Counted from the stretch's first letter, positions 8,460 through 17,612 are shown. The stretch is DNA of 64,000 bases from Pseudomonadota bacterium (GCA_018241425.1 JAFEDU010000001.1:310001-374000), one strand, 5' to 3'. The notes: generated by a model not told the origin, from the letters alone. Translations and numbers: made by a program.

Positions 8460-9572
8460 ATGCGGATGCTCAAGCGGATTGGTGCCGTCATCGGCGTCTT
8501 GCTGGTGCTGGGGATCGGCATCCTCGCCGTCATGCTCAGTCACAACAGCCCCTGCCCGGCCGCCGCAAGCCCGGCACCCGGCGCCGGCACCATGCAGGCG
8601 ATGGTGCGGCGCTGCTACGGCGCCGCGGACGTGGTGCACGCGGAGCGCCTGCCGCGCCCGGTCGCAGGGCCGGGGCAGGTGCTGGTGAAGGTGCAGGCCG
8701 CCTCGGTCAATCCGCTCGACTGGCACTACGTCCACGGCACCCCCTACCTGATGCGCGCCGATGCCGGCTTCGGCGCCCCGGAGGATCCGCAGCTCGGGAC
8801 CGACTACGCCGGGACCGTCGTGGCCGTGGGTCCGGGGGTGCAGCGCTTCCATCCCGGTGACGAGGTCTTCGGGGCCCGCAATGGCTCCTTCGCCGAGTAC
8901 GTCGTGGTGCGCGAAGATCGGACCATCCTCGCCAAGCCCGCCAACGTCTCGTTTGCCGAGGCCGCGGCCGTGCCCGTGGCCGCACTCACTGCCCTCCAGG
9001 CGCTACGCGACAAGGGACAGGTCCACCCCGGCGACAAGGTGCTGATCAACGGCGCCTCCGGCGGTGTCGGCACCTTCGCGGTGCAACTCGCCAGGCACCT
9101 GGGCGCCGACGTGACGGGGGTGTGCAGCGGCCGTTCGGCCGCGCTCGTGGCAGGTCTCGGGGCCGATCACGTCATCGACTACACGCGCGAGGACTTCACC
9201 CGCGGCACACAGCGATACGACGTCATCTTCGATGCCGTGGGCAGCCACCCGCTGCTGGAATACCGACGCGTACTGAGGCCGCACGGACGCGTGGTGATCG
9301 TCGGCGGCCCGAGCACGGGGAACTGGCTCGGGCCCCTGGCGGCCCCGCTGGAGGCCATCGTGATCTCCCCGTTCCTCAGCCAGAAGTTCCTGCCGTTCCT
9401 CGCGGAGTTCAACGCGCCCGACATGCAGTACCTGCAGGCCCTCATGGCCCAGGGCCAGCTGCGCCCGGTGATCGACCGCCACTACGGCCTCGCGCAGGTC
9501 CCGGAGGCGCTGCGCTACCTCGAGCAGGGGCACGCGCACGGCAAGGTGATCATCGACATCCCGGGCCCCTGA
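8460..9572 (+). CDS. Zinc-independent MDR-family NAD(P)H oxidoreductase with N-terminal membrane anchor
   Basis: A 370-residue protein. Residues ~5-28 form one hydrophobic helix (IGAVIGVLLVLGIGILAVML), followed by a Pro/Ala linker and a full medium-chain reductase: VQAASVNPLDWHYVHG, LGTDYAGTVVAVG, the nucleotide-binding INGASGGVGTFAVQLA and GADHVIDYTREDF. The catalytic zinc ligands of alcohol dehydrogenases are absent, which places it with quinone oxidoreductase-like MDR enzymes. The helix is unusual for this soluble family and suggests tethering to the inner membrane or export. The gene is monocistronic as far as can be seen. Confidence 0.85.
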   Translation: MRMLKRIGAVIGVLLVLGIGILAVMLSHNSPCPAAASPAPGAGTMQAMVRRCYGAADVVHAERLPRPVAGPGQVLVKVQAASVNPLDWHYVHGTPYLMRADAGFGAPEDPQLGTDYAGTVVAVGPGVQRFHPGDEVFGARNGSFAEYVVVREDRTILAKPANVSFAEAAAVPVAALTALQALRDKGQVHPGDKVLINGASGGVGTFAVQLARHLGADVTGVCSGRSAALVAGLGADHVIDYTREDFTRGTQRYDVIFDAVGSHPLLEYRRVLRPHGRVVIVGGPSTGNWLGPLAAPLEAIVISPFLSQKFLPFLAEFNAPDMQYLQALMAQGQLRPVIDRHYGLAQVPEALRYLEQGHAHGKVIIDIPGP

Positions 9573-9692
9573 GGCCCTGCGCGTAGGCGCCTGCCGACCC
9601 GGCACGGCGGTGGCCGGAGGACGGACGGATGGCCCGGCCACGCCTTAACCTCCCCTGCGTTCACGAACCTAGGGCGTTGCAACGGAGGGCTT

Positions 9693-9773
9693 ATGGGACG
9701 CGGAATTCTCTTGTGGCTGCTGGGCGTACCGATTCCAGTGATCCTGCTGCTGGCGATGTGCACCCATCACTGA
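9693..9773 (+). CDS. 26-residue membrane microprotein
   Basis: The frame reads MGRGILLWLLGVPIPVILLL followed by AMCTHH and a TGA stop. A good ribosome-binding site (GGAGG at 9684-9688) lies five bases before the ATG. Almost the whole peptide is one transmembrane helix with a conserved-looking Gly/Pro core (LLGVPIPVI). Very similar tiny peptides are widespread in proteobacteria, typically uncharacterised, which supports translation despite the size. It sits alone in the 270-base gap between the MDR reductase and the AsmA-like gene. Confidence 0.7.
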   Translation: MGRGILLWLLGVPIPVILLLAMCTHH

Positions 9774-9856
9774 AGGCCCGGCGACCTGCGGGCGCGCATG
9801 CTGCGCCCACCGGCGATCCATGACCGTCCGCAGGTGAACATGTGGCTCCCCGGTTC

Positions 9857-11677
9857 ATGACGCGCCAGCGACGGTTGCTGATCATCGCGGCGGCGTTACT
9901 GGGGTGCCTCCTCCTCGCCGCGATCGTGCTGGATGCATCCGTCGCTCCGGTGCTGGCGCGCGTCGTCGCCTCGCGCACCGGACACGTCGTGCACCTGCCC
10001 CGGGGGCTCAGCATCCACTGGGGCCTGAGGCCCGCACTGGATGCGCCGGAACTCGTGGTCGACAACCCTCCGTGGATGCCCGCCGGCGAGACGGCCCACG
10101 TCAGCGGATTGCGGGTGGTGCTGCGCTGGCAGCTCGCGCTGGTGCCACTGCGGGCGGTATCGGTCGAAGCCGCCGCGGTCCAGTTGCACCTCATGCGGGA
10201 CGCAGAGGCTCGCGCCAACTGGCAGGCGCAGCCCGGCGTCATGGGGCAGGGTCCGCCCCTGCTTGCCCGTGTCTACGCCCCGAATGTGGAGGTCGGCCTC
10301 GACGACGAGCGCCTGCACCTCAAGTTTCGCGGCACGGCGAGCCTCGACGGCCGCGACCCACTGGCACCGGTGCGCCTGGTCGCCGACGGCGAGCTCAACG
10401 GGCGGCCCGCCCGGATCGAGATCAGTGGCGCCCCCCTGGCGACCACCGCGCCCGGTTCGGGTTATGAGTTCAAGTTCGACGAACGTTCCGGGCCGAGTGT
10501 CGTCGTGGCGCGCGGGCAGCTGCCGCATGCCCTCGACCTGCACGACGTAGAGGCGGACTTCACCCTGCACGGGCCCAGCCTCGATGAGCTCTTTTATCTG
10601 GCCGGATTGCACCTCCCGGCGACCGCGCCCTTTAGGGCCAGCGGACACTTCACCCGCCACGACCTCGACTTCCGGTATTCGGGGCTCCGGCTGCAGGCCG
10701 GCCACAGCGACCTTTCCGGCGAGGTTCGCGTGGCCGCAGGTGCCCCGCATGCCCCCGTAACCGGCCACCTCCGGTCGGAGGAGTTATCGCTCGCCGACCT
10801 GTCGGGGCGGGGCGCCGCGGCATCGGCCCGTCCGGGCGCCGGGTTTGCCGGGCTGTCGCGGCACGACTGGGACCTGCGGTACGAGGCCGTCCGTCTTCAG
10901 GCAGGTTCGATCGCTGCGCGCGACGTCAGGCTCCATGCGCAGGTGCGCGACGGCGTGCTCGACCTTCCGGTGACCGCAGCCTTAGGCGGCGGCTCTCTCA
11001 CCGGGAGGGTCACGCTCACCGGACGCGAGTCCGGCTCGTCGGCTTCGCTTGAGTGGAGCGCGCGCGATCTTGACCTGTCCGACCTCGGGTCATGGGCATC
11101 TGCTCACGTCGCCGGCCGGGTCTCCACCCAGGGCCGGCTGGAGGCGCGCGGCAGTTCGCTGGCGGCGCTGCTGGCTTCCGCGCACGGCAGTGCAGCGGCC
11201 GTGCTTCCCTCAGGGTCGATGAGTCGACCCGCTGCCGAGGCCACGGCGGTGGAGTTTCGCGCGGCGTGGGACCAGCTGGTCCATGCCGATGCGCAGACCC
11301 CGGTCCGCTGCGCGCTGCTCGGACTCCAGGTCCGTGACGGGACCGCAGCCCTCGACCCGCTGGTGATTGACACGCCCGAAACCCAGATCCGCGGCACCGG
11401 CACCGTCCGGCTCGCCGATGGCGCCCTCGACCTGCGCATCAACGGCCGGCCTAAGCACCCGACCCTGCGGCTGCGCAGCCCCATTGACGTCGAGGGGACG
11501 CTGGCGCACCCGAAGGTGCGCCTGGAATCGGCCCCTGCGCTCGCGCAGGCGGGAACCGCTGCCGGCCTCGGCGCTGCGCTCACGCCGCTCGCGGCCCTCG
11601 CGGCATTCGTAAGTCCGGGCCGGCCGGGCAATACGGACTGCGCGGCCCTGGTTCAGGCCGGATCGGCGCTGCGCTGA
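9857..11677 (+). CDS. AsmA-family envelope protein
   Basis: A ~606-residue protein with one N-terminal transmembrane helix (RRLLIIAAALLGCLLLAAIV) and the AsmA hallmark directly after it: a short segment then LPRGLSIHWGLRPALDAPELVVDNPPWMPAG. The body is repetitive beta-rich sequence with repeated DLRYEAVRLQAG- and GGSLTGRVTLTG-type units. The C-terminal third carries the AsmA C-terminal pattern ETQIRGTGTVRLADGALDLRINGRPKHP. Family members are periplasmic, inner-membrane anchored and linked to lipid transport or outer-membrane homeostasis. GTG at 9842 would add five residues; ATG at 9857 is preferred because it precedes the basic helix start directly. Confidence 0.85.
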   Translation: MTRQRRLLIIAAALLGCLLLAAIVLDASVAPVLARVVASRTGHVVHLPRGLSIHWGLRPALDAPELVVDNPPWMPAGETAHVSGLRVVLRWQLALVPLRAVSVEAAAVQLHLMRDAEARANWQAQPGVMGQGPPLLARVYAPNVEVGLDDERLHLKFRGTASLDGRDPLAPVRLVADGELNGRPARIEISGAPLATTAPGSGYEFKFDERSGPSVVVARGQLPHALDLHDVEADFTLHGPSLDELFYLAGLHLPATAPFRASGHFTRHDLDFRYSGLRLQAGHSDLSGEVRVAAGAPHAPVTGHLRSEELSLADLSGRGAAASARPGAGFAGLSRHDWDLRYEAVRLQAGSIAARDVRLHAQVRDGVLDLPVTAALGGGSLTGRVTLTGRESGSSASLEWSARDLDLSDLGSWASAHVAGRVSTQGRLEARGSSLAALLASAHGSAAAVLPSGSMSRPAAEATAVEFRAAWDQLVHADAQTPVRCALLGLQVRDGTAALDPLVIDTPETQIRGTGTVRLADGALDLRINGRPKHPTLRLRSPIDVEGTLAHPKVRLESAPALAQAGTAAGLGAALTPLAALAAFVSPGRPGNTDCAALVQAGSALR

Positions 11678-11686
11678 CGAGTCCCC

Positions 11687-12172
11687 TCAGGGCTGCAAGC
11701 CGAACTCGCGCAGGGCGGGCAGGAAATTCTCGTTGGTGTGCCCGGGGCGGGTGAGCTTGAAGAGCGTGAATCGCTGCAGCGGCGTCAGGGACGCCCATTG
11801 CGACGGGGTGGGGCCCGCAATACCCAGGCCCTGCGCCCACTGCGGAATGCGCGGCGGCATCCGCTGAGGGTCGGCCCATTCCGGTGCCGCATCGACGGCG
11901 GTGTATTCGAGCGGCAAGCCGGTCCGGCCGATCAGGTCGACGAGGTAATCCCGGTAGGCCGCGACTTCCCGCATGTCGCCCGCCGGGCGCTCGATGAGCT
12001 CGCGCCGCTCAGGGTCGGGAATCCGGTTCCATTGCTTGAGGGTGAGCTTGATCCCGGCGGCATCGAGCTTCAGCCGCACGCTCATCGGGATGCAGACGAG
12101 GGTGCCGGCAAAATCCGCCTCGAAGGCGAAGATCCCGGGCATCGGGCACCGACCATCCATATTGCGTTCCAT
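11687..12172 (-). CDS. Nitrate-reductase-associated protein family
   Basis: A 161-residue soluble protein matching the family annotated as conserved nitrate reductase-associated protein. Visible features are FAFEADFAGTLVCIPMSVRLKLDAAGIKL, LKQWNRIPDPERRELIERPA and WAQGLGIAGPTPSQWASLTPLQRFTLFKLT (each read in pieces). The biochemical role of the family is unknown; members cluster with molybdenum-cofactor enzymes. Here it stands divergent from the molybdenum formate dehydrogenase operon. The annotated start at 12172 gives MERNMDG; the internal ATG before PGIFAFEADF is an alternative. Confidence 0.8.
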   Translation of the reverse strand: MERNMDGRCPMPGIFAFEADFAGTLVCIPMSVRLKLDAAGIKLTLKQWNRIPDPERRELIERPAGDMREVAAYRDYLVDLIGRTGLPLEYTAVDAAPEWADPQRMPPRIPQWAQGLGIAGPTPSQWASLTPLQRFTLFKLTRPGHTNENFLPALREFGLQP

Positions 12173-12184
12173 GGGAGGAAGCTT

Positions 12185-12199
12185 AGCCCCAAAAAGGGC
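12185..12199. repeat. Short inverted repeat, hairpin AGCCC/GGGCT
   Basis: AGCCC and GGGCT arms flank a C plus five-A loop, 13 bases upstream of the nitrate-reductase-associated gene start and 153 bases upstream of fdsG. It lacks a T-tract on either side, so it is more likely a regulatory or mRNA structural element than a terminator. Confidence 0.4.
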
Positions 12200-12211
12200 T
12201 CCCTATCAGGA

Positions 12212-12263
12212 CCGCAGGCTTGTCTTAAGGAATCCAAATGCGACATCCGCGGGGAGCCTGCGG
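12212..12263. promoter_or_regulatory. Long inverted repeat in the fds leader region
   Basis: CCGCAGGCT at 12212-12220 is exactly complementary to AGCCTGCGG at 12255-12263, with 34 bases between. The element lies in the divergent spacer between the nitrate-reductase-associated gene and fdsG. It could be an operator pair, or a leader RNA stem if transcription starts upstream. No known molybdenum-cofactor riboswitch core was recognised in it. Confidence 0.4.
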
Positions 12264-12351
12264 CAGCGCGGACTGACGAGCGCATTCATACGAAAAGTCA
12301 CGGGTTGCAGTAATATCGGCTGCAGGAACTGAGGCATCTGCACCGTCGCAT

Positions 12352-12879
12352 ATGGGCAAGAAATCGTCGCTTCGTGTCATACCGGTCAAAGTCGAGCCGT
12401 TATCGGCCCTGACCGCTGCCGAGCGTACGGCCGTCGATGAGGTGTGCGCCCGCCTGAAGTCGCTCGATGGTCCGCTCATTCCTATCCTGCACGCAGTGCA
12501 GGAAGCCCTGGGTTACGTGCCGCGTGATGCGATCCCGGTGATCGCGGGGGAGCTGAACCTCTCCCGGGCCGAGGTACACGGCGTCGTGAGCTTCTACCAC
12601 TACTTCCGCCGCGAGCAGCCCGGCCGGCACGTGTTTCACCTCTGCCGCGCCGAGGCGTGCCAGTCCGTCGGCGCGGTGGCGCTCGAGGCGCACGCGAAGC
12701 GCTCGCTCGGGATCGGCTTCCACGAGACCACCGCGGATGGTGCGATCAGCCTGGAGCCGGTGTACTGCCTCGGCAACTGCGCGCTCGGACCGTCGCTCAT
12801 GATCGACGACCGGCTGCAGGGCCGGGTCTCGCCGCAGCGCTTCGACGAACTCGTGGCGCGCGCCAAGGCGGGCTCATGA
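12352..12879 (+). CDS. fdsG: NAD-dependent formate dehydrogenase gamma subunit
   Basis: A 175-residue protein related to the 24-kDa (NuoE) subunit of complex I. It has an N-terminal helical part (LDGPLIPILHAVQEALGYVP), then a thioredoxin-like domain whose [2Fe-2S] ligands are visible as CRAEACQ and CLGNC. In Fds-type formate dehydrogenases this subunit sits with FdsB in the diaphorase module passing electrons to NAD+. The ATG at 12352 was used; no strong ribosome-binding site is visible before it. The stop overlaps the fdsB start (ATGA at 12876). Confidence 0.93.
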   Translation: MGKKSSLRVIPVKVEPLSALTAAERTAVDEVCARLKSLDGPLIPILHAVQEALGYVPRDAIPVIAGELNLSRAEVHGVVSFYHYFRREQPGRHVFHLCRAEACQSVGAVALEAHAKRSLGIGFHETTADGAISLEPVYCLGNCALGPSLMIDDRLQGRVSPQRFDELVARAKAGS

Positions 12880-14432
12880 CGCACACCCGCATCTACGTAC
12901 CCCGCGATGCTGCCGCGCTCTCGGTCGGCGCCCAGGAGGTGGCCGAGGCCATCGCCGCCGAGGCGGCGCGCCGCGGCACTGCGGTCGAGATCGTCCGCAA
13001 CGGCACGCGCGGACTCCTGTGGCTCGAGCCGCTGGTCGAGGTGGTGACCGCAGGCGGACGCATCGGCTACGGCCCGGTGCAGGCTGGTGAGGTGCCGTCC
13101 CTGTTCGAGGCGGGATTCCTCGAGGGGAAGCCGCACGCGCTGCACCTCGGCCCCGTGGAGGAGATCCCCTACTTCAAGAACCAGGAGCGCCTGACGTTCG
13201 CGCGCGTCGGGATCACCGACCCGCGCAGCCTGAAGGACTACCTGGAGCATGACGGCTACAAGGGGCTCAGGGCGGCCCTGGCGCTGGCCCCGGAGAAGAT
13301 CGTCGCACAGGTGACGGACTCCGGCCTGCGCGGACGCGGCGGCGCGGCCTTCCCCGCGGGCATCAAGTGGAAGACCGTCCTCGGCGTGCAGGCGCCCCAG
13401 AAGTACATCGTCTGCAACGCCGACGAGGGGGACTCGGGGACCTACTCCGACCGCATGGTCATGGAAGGCGACCCGTTCGTCCTCATCGAGGGGATGACGA
13501 TCGCGGGACTTGCCACCGGGGCGACCCGCGGCTTCATCTACCTGCGCTGGGAATACCCGGATGCCAAGGTCGCCCTCGAGGCGGCGATCGCGGCGGCCAC
13601 GGAGGCCGGTTACCTCGGAGCGGATGTCCTGGGCAGCAAGCGCGCCTTCACCCTCGAGGTGCGCATGGGCGCCGGGGCCTACATCTGCGGGGAGGAAACC
13701 TCGCTCCTGGAGTCGCTCGAGGGCAAGCGCGGACAGGTGCGCTTCAAGCCGCCGCTGCCGGCGATCCAGGGACTGTTCGGCCAGCCGACGGTCATTAACA
13801 ACGTGATCACCTTCGCGTCCGTCCCGATCATCATGGACAAGGGCGCGGAGCACTACAAGAACTACGGCGTCGGCCGTTCGCGCGGCACGCTGCCGATCCA
13901 GCTCACCGGCAACATCAGGCACGGTGGGCTCATCGAGAAGGCCTTCGGCGTCACGCTGCGGCAGCTCCTCTACGACTACGGCGGCGGGTCGCTCAGCGGC
14001 CGGCCGATCCGCGCCGTGCAGGTGGGCGGTCCGCTCGGGGCCTACATGCCCGAGTCCCAGTTCGACACGCCGCTCGACTACGAGGCCTTCGCGGCCATCG
14101 GTGCGATGGTCGGCCACGGCGGCATCGTCGTGTTCGACGACAGCGTGGACATGGCCGCCCAGGCCCGCTACGCGATGGAGTTCTGTGCCGTCGAGTCCTG
14201 CGGCAAGTGCACCCCGTGCCGCATCGGCTCGACCCGCGGCATGGAGGTCATCGACCGCCTGCTCGCGGGGGAGAATTCGCCCAGGCAGGAGAAGCTGCTG
14301 CGCGACCTGTGCGACACCATGCTGTACGGCTCGCTGTGCGCCCTGGGGGGGCTGACGCCCTACCCGGTCGTCTCGGCCTTGAACCATTTTCCTGAAGACT
14401 TCGCGAAACCCCGGACCGCGCGCGCGGTCTAG
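12876..14432 (+). CDS. fdsB: NAD-dependent formate dehydrogenase beta subunit
   Basis: A 518-residue NuoF-like flavoprotein. Residues ~1-110 form an N-terminal NuoE-like fused domain. The FMN/NADH-binding core follows with SGLRGRGGAAFPAGIKW, CNADEGDSGTYSDR and GAGAYICGEETSLLESLEG. Near the C-terminus the [4Fe-4S] motif ESCGKCTPCRIGS is followed by a further Cys. The subunit transfers electrons from the iron-sulfur chain to FMN and NAD+. It begins at the ATG that overlaps the fdsG stop, indicating translational coupling. Confidence 0.95.
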   Translation: MTHTRIYVPRDAAALSVGAQEVAEAIAAEAARRGTAVEIVRNGTRGLLWLEPLVEVVTAGGRIGYGPVQAGEVPSLFEAGFLEGKPHALHLGPVEEIPYFKNQERLTFARVGITDPRSLKDYLEHDGYKGLRAALALAPEKIVAQVTDSGLRGRGGAAFPAGIKWKTVLGVQAPQKYIVCNADEGDSGTYSDRMVMEGDPFVLIEGMTIAGLATGATRGFIYLRWEYPDAKVALEAAIAAATEAGYLGADVLGSKRAFTLEVRMGAGAYICGEETSLLESLEGKRGQVRFKPPLPAIQGLFGQPTVINNVITFASVPIIMDKGAEHYKNYGVGRSRGTLPIQLTGNIRHGGLIEKAFGVTLRQLLYDYGGGSLSGRPIRAVQVGGPLGAYMPESQFDTPLDYEAFAAIGAMVGHGGIVVFDDSVDMAAQARYAMEFCAVESCGKCTPCRIGSTRGMEVIDRLLAGENSPRQEKLLRDLCDTMLYGSLCALGGLTPYPVVSALNHFPEDFAKPRTARAV

Positions 14433-14453
14433 TCCATCGAGGAACACGCTTCC

Positions 14454-17315
14454 ATGCAATCGATCGCGGAACAGGACCTGGGTACCCCGGCGCGGCACAG
14501 CGCCAAGACCGTCACGCTCAGGATCGACGACCGGGAGGTCACGGTCCCCGAGGGCACCTCCGTCATGCGCGCCGCAGCGCTCGCCGGCATCGGCGTGCCC
14601 AAGCTGTGCGCCACCGACCAGCTCGAGGCCTTTGGCTCCTGCCGCATGTGCCTGGTGCAGATCGAGGGGATGAAGGGACTGCCTGCCTCCTGCACCACCC
14701 CGGTGGCGCAGGGCATGAAGGTCACCACCCAGAACAAGCAGATCGCGGACGTGCGCCGCAACGTGATGGAGCTGTACATCTCCGATCACCCGCTCGACTG
14801 CCTCACCTGCCCGGCCAACGGCCACTGCGAACTGCAGGACATGGCCGGCGTCGTCGGCCTGCGCGAGGTGCGCTACGGCTATGAGGGGTCGAACCACCTG
14901 AAGCTCGAGAAGGACACGAGCAATCCCTACTTCACCTTCGACCCGAGCAAGTGCATCGTCTGCTCGCGCTGCGTGCGCGCCTGCGACGAGCAGCAGGGCA
15001 CGCTCGCCCTCACCATCCAGTCGCGCGGCTTCGAGTCCAAGGTGTCCGCGAGCCAGGACGTCCCGTTCATGGACTCGGAGTGCGTCTCCTGCGGCGCCTG
15101 CGTGCAGGCCTGCCCCACGGCCACGCTCTCGGAGGTGTCCCTGATCGAGAAGGGCCAGGCCGAGCACAGCGTGGTGACGACCTGCGCCTATTGCGGCGTC
15201 GGCTGCTCGTTCCGCGCCGAGATGAAGGGCGAGGACCTGGTGCGCATGGTCCCCAACAAGGACGGGCACGCGAACCACGGCCACTCGTGCGTGAAGGGGC
15301 GTTTCGCGATCGGCTATGCGAGCCACCCCGATCGCATCGTCAAGCCCATGATCCGCTCGAAGATCTCCGACCCCTGGAAGGAAGTCTCCTGGGAGGAGGC
15401 CATCGCCTATGCGGCGAGCGAGCTCAAGCGCATCCAGAAGCAGTACGGGCCGGACTCGATCGGCGGCATCACCTCCTCGCGCTGCACCAACGAGGAAACG
15501 TACCTCGTGCAGAAGCTGGTACGCGCCGGCTTCGGCAACAACAACGTCGACACCTGCGCGCGGGTGTGCCACTCCCCGACCGGTTACGGCCTCAAGCAGA
15601 CCCTGGGGGAGTCCGCCGGCACCCAGAACTTCGACTCGGTGATGAAGGCCGACGTGATCTTCGTGATCGGCGCAAACCCCACCGACGGCCACCCGGTGTT
15701 CGCCTCACAGATGAAGCGCCGCCTGCGGCAGGGCGCGAAGCTCATCGTGGCCGACCCGCGCCGCATCGACCTGGTGCGCACCCCGCACATCGAGGCGGCA
15801 CACCATCTGGCGCTGCGCCCGGGCACCAACGTCGCCCTCGTGAACTCCCTCGCCCACGTCATCGTGACCGAGGGCCTGGTCAAGGAGGACTACGTCCGCG
15901 AGCGCTGCGACGTCGCTTCCTTCGAGAAGTGGCGCGCCTTCGTCGCCGACCCGCGGCACTCGCCGGAGGCCATGGAGCCGGTCACCGGCGTCCCGGCGCA
16001 GGATGTCCGGGCCGCGGCGCGCCTGTATGCCACGGCCGGGAACGGGGCGATCTTCTACGGCCTGGGGGTCACGGAGCACAGCCAGGGCTCGACCATGGTC
16101 ATGGGCATCGCCAACCTCGCCATGGCCACCGGCAACGTCGGCCGCGAGGGCGTGGGCGTGAACCCGTTGCGCGGCCAGAACAACGTCCAGGGCTCCTGCG
16201 ACATGGGCTCGTTCCCGCACGAGTTCCCCGGCTATCGCCATGTCTCCGACTCCGGCACCCGCCACAGCTTCGAGGAGGCCTGGGGCCGGACGCTGCGCGA
16301 GGAGCCGGGCCTGCGCATCCCGAACATGTTCGAGGCCGCCCTCGACGGTGAGTTCAAGGGGCTCTACATCGAGGGCGAGGACATCGCCCAGTCAGACCCC
16401 AACACGCAGCACGTCACCGCCGCCCTCACCTCCATGGAGTGCATCATCGTCCAGGACCTGTTCCTGAACGAGTCGGCGAAATTCGCGCACGTGTTCCTGC
16501 CGGGTTCCTCGTTCCTCGAGAAGGACGGCACGTTCACCAACGCCGAGCGGCGCATCTCGCGCGTCCGGCGCGTGATGAAGCCGAAGTCGGGTTACGCGGA
16601 CTGGGAGATCACCCAGCTGCTCTCCAACGCCATGGGCTTCAGGATGGACTACCAGCACCCCTCCGAGATCATGGCCGAGATCGCGCGCCTCACGCCGACC
16701 TTCACCGACGTGACCTACGAGCTCATCGACAGGCTCGGCAGCGTGCAGTGGCCGTGCAACGCGGAGCACCCGCAGGGCACGCCCACGATGCACATCGGCA
16801 CCTTCGTGCGCGGCAAGGGCCAGTTCCTGCCCACCGAGTACGTCCCCACGCGGGAGAAGGTCAACGCCAAGTACCCCCTGATCCTCACCACCGGGCGCAT
16901 CCTCAGCCAGTACAACGTGGGTGCGCAGACCCGGCGCACCGAGAACTCGCGCTGGCACGACGAGGACCGCCTGGAGATCCACCCGCACGACGCGGAGACC
17001 CGCGGGATCACCGAGGGCGACTGGGTGGGCATCGCCAGCCGCGCCGGCCAGACCGTGCTGCGCGCGCGCGTCACCGACCGCGTCCAACCCGGGGTCGTCT
17101 ACACCACCTTCCACTTCCCCGAGTCGGGGGCCAACGTGATCACGACCGACAACTCCGACTGGGCGACCAACTGTCCCGAGTACAAGGTCACGGCGGTTGA
17201 AGCCACGCGCGTCAGCCAGCCCTCGGAGTGGCAGAAGCGCTTCAGGGAATTCACGGTCCGCCAGGAGGACCTCGTGAAGCAGGCCGGCGAAGACGTCTTC
17301 GTCGGGGCGAAGTAA
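14454..17315 (+). CDS. fdsA: NAD-dependent formate dehydrogenase alpha (molybdopterin catalytic) subunit
   Basis: A 953-residue catalytic subunit. The N-terminus carries a [2Fe-2S] ferredoxin domain (CATDQLEAFGSCRMC), a His-ligated cluster region (CLTCPANGHCELQ) and two [4Fe-4S] motifs (CIVCSRCVRAC, CVSCGACVQAC). The bis-MGD oxidoreductase follows with CAYCGVGC. The metal ligand is cysteine (ARVCHSPTGYG), so no selenocysteine is needed. The C-terminal MGD-binding domain shows TGRILSQYNVGAQTRRT. It oxidises formate to CO2 in the cytoplasm. The gene starts 21 bases after fdsB and is followed within four bases by fdsD. Confidence 0.96.
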   Translation: MQSIAEQDLGTPARHSAKTVTLRIDDREVTVPEGTSVMRAAALAGIGVPKLCATDQLEAFGSCRMCLVQIEGMKGLPASCTTPVAQGMKVTTQNKQIADVRRNVMELYISDHPLDCLTCPANGHCELQDMAGVVGLREVRYGYEGSNHLKLEKDTSNPYFTFDPSKCIVCSRCVRACDEQQGTLALTIQSRGFESKVSASQDVPFMDSECVSCGACVQACPTATLSEVSLIEKGQAEHSVVTTCAYCGVGCSFRAEMKGEDLVRMVPNKDGHANHGHSCVKGRFAIGYASHPDRIVKPMIRSKISDPWKEVSWEEAIAYAASELKRIQKQYGPDSIGGITSSRCTNEETYLVQKLVRAGFGNNNVDTCARVCHSPTGYGLKQTLGESAGTQNFDSVMKADVIFVIGANPTDGHPVFASQMKRRLRQGAKLIVADPRRIDLVRTPHIEAAHHLALRPGTNVALVNSLAHVIVTEGLVKEDYVRERCDVASFEKWRAFVADPRHSPEAMEPVTGVPAQDVRAAARLYATAGNGAIFYGLGVTEHSQGSTMVMGIANLAMATGNVGREGVGVNPLRGQNNVQGSCDMGSFPHEFPGYRHVSDSGTRHSFEEAWGRTLREEPGLRIPNMFEAALDGEFKGLYIEGEDIAQSDPNTQHVTAALTSMECIIVQDLFLNESAKFAHVFLPGSSFLEKDGTFTNAERRISRVRRVMKPKSGYADWEITQLLSNAMGFRMDYQHPSEIMAEIARLTPTFTDVTYELIDRLGSVQWPCNAEHPQGTPTMHIGTFVRGKGQFLPTEYVPTREKVNAKYPLILTTGRILSQYNVGAQTRRTENSRWHDEDRLEIHPHDAETRGITEGDWVGIASRAGQTVLRARVTDRVQPGVVYTTFHFPESGANVITTDNSDWATNCPEYKVTAVEATRVSQPSEWQKRFREFTVRQEDLVKQAGEDVFVGAK

Positions 17316-17318
17316 CCC

Positions 17319-17585
17319 TTGGGCACCGTCGACGCAAGCGAGGCGCCGCACGTGAGCGGGAGCGGCGAGCACCTCGTCGCCATGGCCAATGACATCGGCA
17401 ACTACTTCCGGCCGCAGGGCCCGGAGGCCGCCGTGGCCGGGATCGCCAGCCATATCAAGCGCTACTGGACGCCCCGCATGCAGAAGAAGCTGGCCGCCTT
17501 CATCGCGACCGAAGGCGACCACGGCCTCGATGACCTGCCGCGCGCCGCGCTTGCGACCCTGGTGAAGCCCGCCGCCCAGGCCTGA
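17319..17585 (+). CDS. fdsD: Formate dehydrogenase delta subunit
   Basis: An 88-residue protein with the FdsD signature: HLVAMANDIGNYFRPQGPEA, then HIKRYWTPRMQKKLAAF and a terminal LPRAALATLV. FdsD is a small subunit that stabilises the Fds complex and aids its maturation. The start is probably TTG at 17319, three bases after the fdsA stop; a later GTG (before SGSGEHLV) is possible. No FdhD/FdsC sulfur-transfer chaperone gene follows, so it must be encoded elsewhere. Confidence 0.9.
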   Translation: MGTVDASEAPHVSGSGEHLVAMANDIGNYFRPQGPEAAVAGIASHIKRYWTPRMQKKLAAFIATEGDHGLDDLPRAALATLVKPAAQA

Positions 17586-17612
17586 GGGGCTGCCGCACGG
17601 CCGGCGCGACCC

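Noticed and set aside
12636..15692. A 1018-codon open frame on the minus strand across fdsGBA
   Set aside because: It is antisense to three clearly homologous fds genes, and its composition (Gly/Arg/Asp/His-rich, no domain) is the usual product of high-GC antisense reading.
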